Notes under the pieces: model-generated | Seen by the model: the letters and a program-made list of their open reading frames with translations, nothing else | The model's database searches: none | Told to the model about the DNA's origin: nothing | Assembly: GCA_002331485.1 (NCBI GenBank) | Contig: DCYS01000029.1 | Location: forward strand, 31,657 to 95,656 | Reading direction: 5' to 3' | Length of the DNA: 64,000 nucleotides | Source of the DNA: Flavobacteriales bacterium UBA2104 | GTDB lineage: Bacteria > Bacteroidota > Bacteroidia > Flavobacteriales_D > Crocinitomicaceae | In this document: positions 34,936 to 42,846 of the stretch, in pieces | Position numbering within the stretch: the first letter of the stretch is position 1 | How the letters are laid out: each line of letters begins with the position of its first letter | Program-made: the position numbers and the translations under genes

Positions 34936-35683
34936 ATGCAAGTTTATCTAAAAGTTGAAAGAATTTGTCTCTGAATTTTCTGGATAATGGAATCTGTTCA
35001 TCATCCTTCATCACAATACTTCCACCATCATTCTTGTCAAACCGCACAACATAATTTAAGTTGATGATATGCGAACGGTGACAACGCATAAAGTTGGAAT
35101 AAGAAAGAGATTCCTCGTAATTCTTCATTGTCCCCGATGTAACGATCTTTCTTCCATCGTCTAAGAAGAACATTGTATAGTTGTTTTCGGACTGACATCG
35201 CATTATTGAATCAATGTCTACGATATACAATGATTCACTCGTTCGTAAGACCAACTTTCTTATATTGTTCTTGATATTATCGATCAAAGCATCATACTTT
35301 TCAACCTCATTAGAAGATTTTTGGATGTGATCTATAGCTCGGTTTACTGCTTTTTCAAGTTCATTTTTATCAACTGGTTTTAGGATGTAATCTAATGCAG
35401 AATTTTTGATAGCTCTTATGGCGAATTCTTCATGTGCAGTTATGAATATAACCTGAAAATCTCTCTCACCAATTCGTTCCAAGATATCAAAACCAGTTCC
35501 GTCAGGTAATTGAATATCCAAGAGAACAATGTCTGGATTAATCTTCTCGATCGCCTCTAAACCCGTTGCAACACTCTCGCCATCTTGATGGATACTAAGG
35601 TTGAGATCCATTCTAGACAGCATATTATGAAGCAAAGATCTGGTGCGTCTCTCGTCATCTATGATCAATGCTTTATACGTCAT
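34934..35683 (-). CDS. LytTR-family response regulator
   Basis: This 249-residue response regulator has a receiver domain (1-120, with phospho-acceptor D56 in VLLDIQLPDG and the acidic pair D9/D10). A LytTR DNA-binding domain follows (about 145-245, with YIVDIDSIMRCQSENNYTMFFLDDG and FMRCHRSHIINLNYV). It is the partner of the sensor kinase that ends 12 bases upstream. Targets are unknown. Confidence 0.95.
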   Translation of the reverse strand: MTYKALIIDDERRTRSLLHNMLSRMDLNLSIHQDGESVATGLEAIEKINPDIVLLDIQLPDGTGFDILERIGERDFQVIFITAHEEFAIRAIKNSALDYILKPVDKNELEKAVNRAIDHIQKSSNEVEKYDALIDNIKNNIRKLVLRTSESLYIVDIDSIMRCQSENNYTMFFLDDGRKIVTSGTMKNYEESLSYSNFMRCHRSHIINLNYVVRFDKNDGGSIVMKDDEQIPLSRKFRDKFFQLLDKLA

Positions 35684-35695
35684 CTCAATTCAATT

Positions 35696-37810
35696 TTAAT
35701 CTATTATTGGTATAGCCACAGTAACTCTAGTACCACTATTTTCCTCAACATTGAGATCCTCGATCTTGACATAACCTTGAATGTTGTATTTCATCCGCAT
35801 CAGCTCAATTCTCTTCTCTGTAATCTCAATCGCCATACTCTTATGGTCTGCAATTTTTCGCTTTGCTTCTTTGGCCCTTGCTGCTTTTCTACCAATACCG
35901 TTATCTTCGACAACAAAAATAAGTAATCGATCACCTTTAGAATATGATATCCGAATTTTACCGTTTCTGACTTTATCTAATTCTCCATGTTCTGTTGCAT
36001 TCTCCACGAAGGGTTGTAAGATCATCGGAGGTATTAGCACATGGTCTTTGTCCACATTTGGATCTTCAAGGATCTCATATCGAAAACGGCTTTCGAATCG
36101 TTCCTGCTGAATAAAGAGGTAACGATCTAGTATCTCTAACTCCGTATTTAATTTGATCGATTCTTTTGAACTGTTCTCCAGGATTAAACGCATTAATCTC
36201 GATAGACTTACCAGGAATTCAGATGATTTCTCAGTATTGTTGTCGTAGATGTAGCTCTGAATTACTGACATCGCATTAAATACAAAATGAGGATTCATTT
36301 GCGATCGAAGAAGCTGCTGTCTGAGCTCTGTTTCTGTTTGCTCTCTTTTTAGACGGTTCTGTTTGATCCTGAAATAGATGATCAAAGAAACCGCCAGAAT
36401 TATCAGTAAAGCAAATATGAAAATTAAAATAATTTGTCGGTTTCTAAGTTTAACATTTTCGAGTTGCTGCTCTCTTAACAACCGTTCATTCCTCTCCTCT
36501 TTTAGGCGCTGTTCCTGCTCATAGATCTGCTTAGATTTTTGCTCTGATTCATATAACTCACTTAATTCAGCAATTTGTTCTTGTAAATTTGCGCTGTACA
36601 GGCTATCCTTGAAAGAAGTTGAACTGAGTAAATCCTCATAAGCTTTCTTCCCTTTTCCTAAGGCAGCATAAATTCTTGATCGTATTTCATACGTTTCATA
36701 TAAAACCAACTCACCATCACTTATGGTTTTTCTTAAATCAATAGCGTGATTTATATATCTGAGAGCCTCCTGATAATTGCCTTCCTCATAGGCTAAAAGA
36801 GCCAATTTTTCGTACAGCTCGTCCTTACCTTCATTGTTTTTATCAAGTTTATCGTAGTAAGTTTTACTAAGTTGGTAGTTACTTTCTGCTAAATCGTATT
36901 CTTTGCTTTTGAAATATGCAAAACCCAGATCCATATGTGTTTGAGCGATTCCTAGATCCGAGGAAAGCCTGTAATAAATAGTGAGTGCTCGTTGAAAATT
37001 TCGAATCCCTTTGAAGATATTGTTTGTTCTAATATTAATTTCTCCAAGACCTCTAAAACATTTTGATCTAAACCAATCATTATTCAATTTATTTGAAAGA
37101 CCTAAAGCACGTGAAAAAAACTTTTGTGCTTTATCCAAGTTATCCATTTCCAGCTGGACAAATGCCATTGAAATCGCATTTTGAAGAACACAAAAATTTT
37201 GATCCTTAGATTCAGCGTGATCAATGGCTTTTTGATAGATCTCGACGACTTTTTTATACTCTCCTTGCTCCATATACTTTCTTGAAACAACTTGAAAAAT
37301 GATTGATGGCAGAATAGGAATACTTGCTCTTTTCGCGTGTTTCAATGCGACAGAAAAATGATTTCCCGGATCGAACATTTTACGGTAATACAGCACAATT
37401 GATTTTTGAATTGAATTTCGCACAGGATCAGAGAACTTAACGTCCTCAATTACTTCAACAGGGTCAGATGACATTGATTCGCTTCCATTTCTGTTGAATA
37501 GGGCTTTTAGAGACAGTAAAAGCTGCTTATCGGCTGAAGACACCTTTATCTTATTCAGAACCTCATCAAATGAATTGTCATTATCCCCTTGAGATGTAGA
37601 TAGGTGAGCAAGTTTGTACAAAAGGAAATGTAACTTGCCATCATCAGAGTAATCGACTGCCTGACTCTCTATTTTTTTAATAAGGGATTCAACTGCACTG
37701 TGATCTGAATGCATGTATTCATCCAACTTCTTCAACATTGCTGATTCACCCGAACCACTCAAAACATTAAAAGTGATCAATGATATCAGTATGGTAGAAA
37801 TGAGCTTCAT
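35696..37810 (-). CDS. LytS-type sensor histidine kinase with periplasmic TPR repeats
   Basis: This 704-residue sensor has a signal peptide, about 430 residues of helical TPR repeats outside the cell membrane, a membrane helix at 459-480, then the histidine kinase domain. The LytS phospho-acceptor is H508 in QMNPHFVFNAM and the ATPase part carries VEDNGIGRKAA. TPRs usually bind proteins or peptides, so a protein-type signal is plausible. It is cotranscribed with the LytTR regulator gene, 12 bases downstream. Confidence 0.93.
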   Translation of the reverse strand: MKLISTILISLITFNVLSGSGESAMLKKLDEYMHSDHSAVESLIKKIESQAVDYSDDGKLHFLLYKLAHLSTSQGDNDNSFDEVLNKIKVSSADKQLLLSLKALFNRNGSESMSSDPVEVIEDVKFSDPVRNSIQKSIVLYYRKMFDPGNHFSVALKHAKRASIPILPSIIFQVVSRKYMEQGEYKKVVEIYQKAIDHAESKDQNFCVLQNAISMAFVQLEMDNLDKAQKFFSRALGLSNKLNNDWFRSKCFRGLGEINIRTNNIFKGIRNFQRALTIYYRLSSDLGIAQTHMDLGFAYFKSKEYDLAESNYQLSKTYYDKLDKNNEGKDELYEKLALLAYEEGNYQEALRYINHAIDLRKTISDGELVLYETYEIRSRIYAALGKGKKAYEDLLSSTSFKDSLYSANLQEQIAELSELYESEQKSKQIYEQEQRLKEERNERLLREQQLENVKLRNRQIILIFIFALLIILAVSLIIYFRIKQNRLKREQTETELRQQLLRSQMNPHFVFNAMSVIQSYIYDNNTEKSSEFLVSLSRLMRLILENSSKESIKLNTELEILDRYLFIQQERFESRFRYEILEDPNVDKDHVLIPPMILQPFVENATEHGELDKVRNGKIRISYSKGDRLLIFVVEDNGIGRKAARAKEAKRKIADHKSMAIEITEKRIELMRMKYNIQGYVKIEDLNVEENSGTRVTVAIPIID

Positions 37811-37910
37811 TGGTCTTGTGAAGATAAAGAAATGTCTTCAACAGTTAGTGATAAACTTCAGTTTTTGAAAATTTTAGATGCCAATACTAGTAAGACAAAA
37901 AAAATTAATG

Positions 37911-37918
37911 CAATTTTG
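37911..37918 (+). promoter_or_regulatory. Near-match -7 box (CAATTTTG)
   Basis: CAATTTTG has C for T at the first base of TAnnTTTG and lies 27 bases before the universal stress protein ATG. The same one-base variant occurs before three other genes in the window. Confidence 0.35.
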
Positions 37919-37945
37919 AGATGAATAAGCAATTTTATAAGCACT

Positions 37946-38785
37946 ATGGTAAATATTCTATTCCCAACTGATTTTTCGAAAGCTGCTGAAAATGCATTTT
38001 TATATGCGCTTCACCTGACTAAAGCTCTTGATGCAAACTTGACGCTAGCTCATGTTTATGAGTTACCCGAGTTAGGAAGAGCACTTCATAACACATCAAA
38101 AGAAGTGTATGAATTAATGGAAATGGAAAGCCTTGAAAACTTCAACAAATCTATTAAGAAGCTTCGTGAACTAGCCATTGAAAAAGGATTTGGGGATGTA
38201 GAATTCAAACACATTATGGCTGAAGGGCAGATCGTTCAGAAAATACAAACATTAGCTGAAAAAGAAAAGATCGACTATATCGTAATGGGTACAACAGGTG
38301 CTTCAGGTCTAAAAGAAGTGTTCTTAGGTTCAGTAGCTGCAGGTGTGATCGATACAGCGCCTTGTAGAGTTCTTAGCATACCCGAAGAAACGAACCCTGC
38401 TGATAAGATCAATAAGATTGCATACCTAACAAATTACAAAGATGAAGAGGTTGTTTCTTTTGATCAAGTAGCGAATTTTGCTCAAAAATTTAATGCTGAC
38501 ATTTACTGTGTACATTATGATAAGCATGTAACTGATGTTAGCGAAGAAGAAATGAATGTTTGGAAAAATAAACTCCACACTGATGGATTGAATGTTTCTT
38601 TTCATGTGATTTCTGGAGATGATTTTGAGGATTCACTAGTTGAGTTTTATCAAACTAATAAGATCGATATAATTGGTATTCAGCCAAGAAAACGTAATCT
38701 ATTCACGGCTATTTTCAAAAAGAGCAATACTAAAAGTATCGCTCAACACCTGGATATACCACTTTTAAGTCTTGCTTCAAAATAA
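37946..38785 (+). CDS. Universal stress protein, two UspA domains
   Basis: This 279-residue cytosolic protein carries two UspA modules. The first (1-147) starts VNILFPTDFSKAAENAFLYALHL and has the ATP-binding-type loop GTTGASGLKEVFLGSVAAGVI. The second (about 155-277) is more divergent and lacks that loop. Such proteins are induced in stress. The gene stands alone with a -7-like box CAATTTTG upstream. Confidence 0.92.
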   Translation: MVNILFPTDFSKAAENAFLYALHLTKALDANLTLAHVYELPELGRALHNTSKEVYELMEMESLENFNKSIKKLRELAIEKGFGDVEFKHIMAEGQIVQKIQTLAEKEKIDYIVMGTTGASGLKEVFLGSVAAGVIDTAPCRVLSIPEETNPADKINKIAYLTNYKDEEVVSFDQVANFAQKFNADIYCVHYDKHVTDVSEEEMNVWKNKLHTDGLNVSFHVISGDDFEDSLVEFYQTNKIDIIGIQPRKRNLFTAIFKKSNTKSIAQHLDIPLLSLASK

Positions 38786-38835
38786 CATTACCTTCCTTTA
38801 CTTGTTATGAAGATATACAGCATTAAGTTAATATG

Positions 38836-38843
38836 TATATTTG
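38836..38843 (+). promoter_or_regulatory. -7 promoter box (TATATTTG) of the polyprenyl synthase gene
   Basis: TATATTTG is a full match, six bases before the ATG at 38850. A TTG inside it (38841) is in frame and could be mistaken for a start codon. Confidence 0.65.
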
Positions 38844-38849
38844 CGAATA

Positions 38850-39821
38850 ATGAGTATTGTCAGTGACATCAAGGCTCCTATTTCCGTTGAGCTCGACGAG
38901 TTCGAAGGACGCTTCAGGGAAAACATGAAGTCCAAAGTTCCTCTGCTCGATAAAATCACTCACTATATTATAAAACGAAAAGGAAAGCAGATGCGTCCTA
39001 TGTTCGTTTTTCTATCTGCAAAAATGCTTGGTGAAGTGAGCGATGATACTTATAACTCTGCTTCTTTGGTAGAATTGCTTCACACAGCAACGCTCGTACA
39101 TGACGATGTTGTTGATGATGCAAATGAACGACGAGGCTTTTTCTCGATCAATGCTTTGTGGAAGAATAAAATTGCAGTACTTGTAGGAGATTATCTGTTA
39201 TCAAGGGTATTACTTCTTAGTATTGAACATAAGAAATATAGATCCCTTGAGATCGTTGCAAGAGCCGTTCGTGAAATGAGTGAAGGAGAACTCTTACAGA
39301 TAGAAAAAGCTCGAAGATTAGATATAGATGAAGAAACATATTTCGAAGTCATTCGTCAGAAAACTGCATCCTTAGTTGCTACATGTTGCGAAGCTGGAGC
39401 AGTATCGGTAGGTAGAGAGGATGAAGCTGAGAGAATGCGAAAATTCGGCGAACTTGTTGGATTGGCATTTCAGATCAAAGATGACATATTCGATTATGGT
39501 ACTCCCGGCAAGATCGGAAAACCAACTGGAATTGACATTCGTGAACGAAAAATGACTTTGCCGCTGATCTACACTCTAAATAACGTTGACAAATCAACTA
39601 GAAAAGAACTGATCAATATTGTTAAACGTCATAACGAAAAGCCAAAAAAAGTAAGGCGTGCAATAGAACTTGTTATAAATAATGGTGGAATTGAATATGC
39701 TCACAAACGCATGATGGAAATCAAAAATGAAGCAATTCAATTATTAGACGAAATTGACGATTCTCCGAGTAAAACAGCCTTGATCCAACTCGTTGAATAT
39801 ACTACGAATAGAGAGAAGTAA
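38850..39821 (+). CDS. Polyprenyl diphosphate synthase
   Basis: This 323-residue all-trans prenyl elongation enzyme makes the long chain for menaquinone. The first aspartate motif DDVVD (85-89) in TLVHDDVVDDANERRG and the second, DDIFD (211-215), are complete. GKQMRPMFVFLSAKM is the N-terminal substrate-binding stretch. The ATG at 38850 is chosen because a TTG three codons earlier lies inside the -7 box. Chain length cannot be read with confidence. Confidence 0.93.
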   Translation: MSIVSDIKAPISVELDEFEGRFRENMKSKVPLLDKITHYIIKRKGKQMRPMFVFLSAKMLGEVSDDTYNSASLVELLHTATLVHDDVVDDANERRGFFSINALWKNKIAVLVGDYLLSRVLLLSIEHKKYRSLEIVARAVREMSEGELLQIEKARRLDIDEETYFEVIRQKTASLVATCCEAGAVSVGREDEAERMRKFGELVGLAFQIKDDIFDYGTPGKIGKPTGIDIRERKMTLPLIYTLNNVDKSTRKELINIVKRHNEKPKKVRRAIELVINNGGIEYAHKRMMEIKNEAIQLLDEIDDSPSKTALIQLVEYTTNREK

Positions 39822-39924
39822 TAATACAGCTTTGAATTTTCCTGGATATCATTAAACAATGCCTTCAACAGAGATACGTTAATTGATTTATAACATTTAA
39901 CTCTATAGATAACACTATTCATTC

Positions 39925-39932
39925 TACATTTG
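39925..39932 (+). promoter_or_regulatory. -7 promoter box (TACATTTG)
   Basis: TACATTTG is a full match, 20 bases before the ATG at 39953. Confidence 0.6.
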
Positions 39933-39952
39933 TAGAAAACAATTTCATTAGT

Positions 39953-42070
39953 ATGTTAAACGTAAAGAGCACAACACTACTACTAATGTTATTCCTGTTG
40001 TTTTCAAAGGAGTTTTACGCTCAATCATCCTTTGTCGATCACTTTTCTAGTCTATCAATTCAAGTTGATACGAATACATTCAATTTCGAAGAAGATAAAA
40101 TTAATGTTCAAGGAATCTGGAAGCTGCCGTTCGAGTTTAGAAATACGAGTCCGGTAGCCTTAATAAAGATGACACCCACAGGTGATGACCCACTCAACGA
40201 GATATATGAACTACTTCCATCCAGGGACTACACCATGATGGATTCGCTAACCCTTAGGGTTGAAGGTCATTATCAGTGTAAAATTAGATTTAATAACCTT
40301 CTTAATGATCAATTTGTAGGGTTAAAACTTCGTCACAAAGGAGCAGTACTAGAGATTCCGTTTCTACCCTTTACTCACACCTACGCAACAATTTATCCTG
40401 GGAATACAGAACTTTACATTGGTGAGGAAAAAAAGTTTGAATTGATCTCTGATCAAATCGATAATATCGTGCCCCATCCACTATGGGTTAAGAAAGATAA
40501 TTATGAGTTCCGTTCATATCAGAGTGAAGGCAAAATCTATGTTTCAATTCTACCTACGAAGAGCGGTCAAATAGAATTTGAACTTCCAGTAGAATTATAT
40601 CGACCAACCATTGAGAGTAATGAGCTAACATATCAACTACCTACTCAAAAGTTTAAATTTCAAGTAAAAGGATCCAGGCTCAAGTTTCTACAATTTGATG
40701 ATAAACAAGTTATATGGGAACATGGCAACAAAAACGGAATTGAGCTTCAGATTGACAGTCATCGATCGCTAGAAATGAACAAAACCTACAGGGTTGAAGA
40801 TACTGATGAAAAAGGAGGTCCTTTGATCGCTGAGTTATTCACTGTACGAAGACTTAGTAACGATAAAGTACTATGTATGTTCAGACCATATAATTTCCAT
40901 CGTATCTCTGATGGTTATTTATTCATTAAGGATGGCGATCAAGCAAAATTCATTACGAATATCAATATTCTTCCTGAACCTGAAATAAAGAAGGTTAGTA
41001 TTCTAAGAGAAGGTGGAACATGGATCAATTCAAGACAGATCTATCCTGGCGAAACTGTTGAGGTAAGACTTGAAGGTGAAGGGCTGAGTAGAGCAAAGTT
41101 TAGGTTTGAAGATCTAATTGATATGAGTACAGATAGCATACTGCAAAATGATGTTATTTCACATTACTTGCTAAAAGTTCCAATCGATATTCGTAAAAAA
41201 TCGATCAATATATTCAATGGTAATTCGAAGACTGGGATAACTCTGGACATTCAGGAATATAAAAAACCTCGTAAGTTAGATTTCGTGATCATAGAATATG
41301 GGGGAATTCCTGTAATTGCGAGTGAGGTAGGACAACCTATTTTACACAACGGAACGATTGGTGATGTAAACCTCACTTTTGATGCCGAACATATTGATGA
41401 AGCATTTAAACTATATGGTAAGCAATACCTAGAGTTGGAAGTTAGGATCAAAGATGAAAACAATAGGTTGATCGAAAAGCAGATCATAGATGATATTGTG
41501 ATCTGTCCAGGGTCCAACTCACCAAGAAGTTTTTCATATACGAGTCCAGACGGCTGTATGAATAGTGAAATATCGATAAACGATTACCTTTCTAATAAAA
41601 CGCACAGTCTAGATAACTGGTCGACAGTTGAGCTCATTTTAAAGCATAGAAAAAATGTATATGGAGGACGAGGTTATACAGAACGTATAGAGATCATAAA
41701 GGAAAGACAAGTCACATTTGATGTAGACTTAAGTATCCCGGCAGGGCTGATCATAAAGAAAGTTGGAGTTCCAGGGTTCCCCGGTTTAAGTGGTATTTCA
41801 TTATCAATGTTAGCTCAATTTTCTTTTTATAAGAAGGGAGAGATCCAGAAGCTAAGACCATATAAAGTTGGAGCTGGATTCCTTGCTAAAAATGCGTTTA
41901 ACTTTAATCCTGACGCTGAAAGAGACCTCGGTATTGTTATACTTGGTTCCGTTTATCCTACAAAGAAGAATAGAAAGTTCTCTTTTCCGCTTTACGCTGG
42001 CATGGGATACTTTTTAAATGAAGATAAATTCTTTTACCTCATTGGTCCTGGAGTTCGAATTAACTTCTAA
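39953..42070 (+). CDS. Large exported protein of unknown function
   Basis: This 705-residue protein has a signal peptide (STTLLLMLFLLFSKEFYAQ) and about 550 residues of beta-rich, Ig-like regions. The C-terminal part (about 590-705) has barrel-type strands (SISLSMLAQFSFYKK..., YAGMGYFL..., FFYLIGPGVRINF) and ends in phenylalanine, which suggests outer-membrane insertion. I know no matching family. It has its own promoter box and is followed by a hairpin shared with the convergent CoA-transferase gene. Confidence 0.75.
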   Translation: MLNVKSTTLLLMLFLLFSKEFYAQSSFVDHFSSLSIQVDTNTFNFEEDKINVQGIWKLPFEFRNTSPVALIKMTPTGDDPLNEIYELLPSRDYTMMDSLTLRVEGHYQCKIRFNNLLNDQFVGLKLRHKGAVLEIPFLPFTHTYATIYPGNTELYIGEEKKFELISDQIDNIVPHPLWVKKDNYEFRSYQSEGKIYVSILPTKSGQIEFELPVELYRPTIESNELTYQLPTQKFKFQVKGSRLKFLQFDDKQVIWEHGNKNGIELQIDSHRSLEMNKTYRVEDTDEKGGPLIAELFTVRRLSNDKVLCMFRPYNFHRISDGYLFIKDGDQAKFITNINILPEPEIKKVSILREGGTWINSRQIYPGETVEVRLEGEGLSRAKFRFEDLIDMSTDSILQNDVISHYLLKVPIDIRKKSINIFNGNSKTGITLDIQEYKKPRKLDFVIIEYGGIPVIASEVGQPILHNGTIGDVNLTFDAEHIDEAFKLYGKQYLELEVRIKDENNRLIEKQIIDDIVICPGSNSPRSFSYTSPDGCMNSEISINDYLSNKTHSLDNWSTVELILKHRKNVYGGRGYTERIEIIKERQVTFDVDLSIPAGLIIKKVGVPGFPGLSGISLSMLAQFSFYKKGEIQKLRPYKVGAGFLAKNAFNFNPDAERDLGIVILGSVYPTKKNRKFSFPLYAGMGYFLNEDKFFYLIGPGVRINF

Positions 42071-42102
42071 AAAAAAAACTCCAACCGCAAAACAGTTGGA
42101 GT
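42069..42102 (-). terminator. Rho-independent terminator (mainly minus strand)
   Basis: The eight-base stem ACTCCAAC/GTTGGAGT with a nine-base loop is followed on the minus strand by ten T residues. It ends the CoA-transferase gene. On the plus strand the tail is weaker, but it may also act on the exported protein gene. Confidence 0.85.
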
Positions 42103-42126
42103 TTCAATTTCACTATTTTGATCGAG

Positions 42127-42825
42127 CTACGGTCGTGGTCTGGTTGTAACTTTCTCAATACGTTTCTCATATTTTTCTCCTTGATAAATACGTTGAACAA
42201 AAATTCCTGGAGTATGGATCTCATTTGGATCAAGCTCTCCAGCTGGAACCAGTTCTTCAACTTCTGCAACAGTTATTTTTCCAGCCATAGCCATAACAGG
42301 ATTAAAATTACGAGCCGTCGCCTTAAAGATCAAATTACCTTCAGTATCTCCTTTCCAGGCTTTTACCAGCGCAAAATCAGCTGTTAATGCAGATTCAAGA
42401 ATATGAGGTTTACCATCAAATTCGCGAACCTCTTTTCCCTCTGCTACCTCCGTACCGTAACCAGCTGGCGTAAAAAAAGCAGGAATACCAGCTCCACCAG
42501 CACGACATCTTTCAGCCAAAGAACCTTGAGGAATAAGATCAACTTCGAGCTCACCAGAAAGCATTTGACGTTCGAATTCATCATTCTCTCCAACATAAGA
42601 AGACATCATTTTCTTGATCTGTCTTTTTTGAAGAAGTAAACCTAATCCAAAATCATCTACTCCAGCGTTATTCGAAATACACGTCAAATCTTTCACACCC
42701 ATTTTTACGAGTTGATCTATAGAATTTTCAGGAATCCCACAAAGACCAAATCCACCGAGCATCAATGTCATTCCTGACTCGATACCTTTACATGCTTCTT
42801 CCGCGTTCGCTACTCTCTTATCCAT
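42127..42825 (-). CDS. scoA: CoA-transferase subunit A (SCOT family)
   Basis: This 232-residue alpha subunit resembles 3-oxoacid (succinyl-CoA:acetoacetate) CoA-transferase. It carries TLMLGGFGLCGIPENSIDQL at the N-terminus, then CISNNAGVDDFGLGLLL and GAGIPAFFTPAGYGTEVAEGK. The catalytic glutamate is in subunit B, which is not next to it: the upstream neighbour is PBP1A (21 bases) and a terminator follows. It may pair with a B subunit encoded elsewhere. Confidence 0.92.
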   Translation of the reverse strand: MDKRVANAEEACKGIESGMTLMLGGFGLCGIPENSIDQLVKMGVKDLTCISNNAGVDDFGLGLLLQKRQIKKMMSSYVGENDEFERQMLSGELEVDLIPQGSLAERCRAGGAGIPAFFTPAGYGTEVAEGKEVREFDGKPHILESALTADFALVKAWKGDTEGNLIFKATARNFNPVMAMAGKITVAEVEELVPAGELDPNEIHTPGIFVQRIYQGEKYEKRIEKVTTRPRP

Positions 42826-42846
42826 AGTTAATCTCTTTTACTTTTA

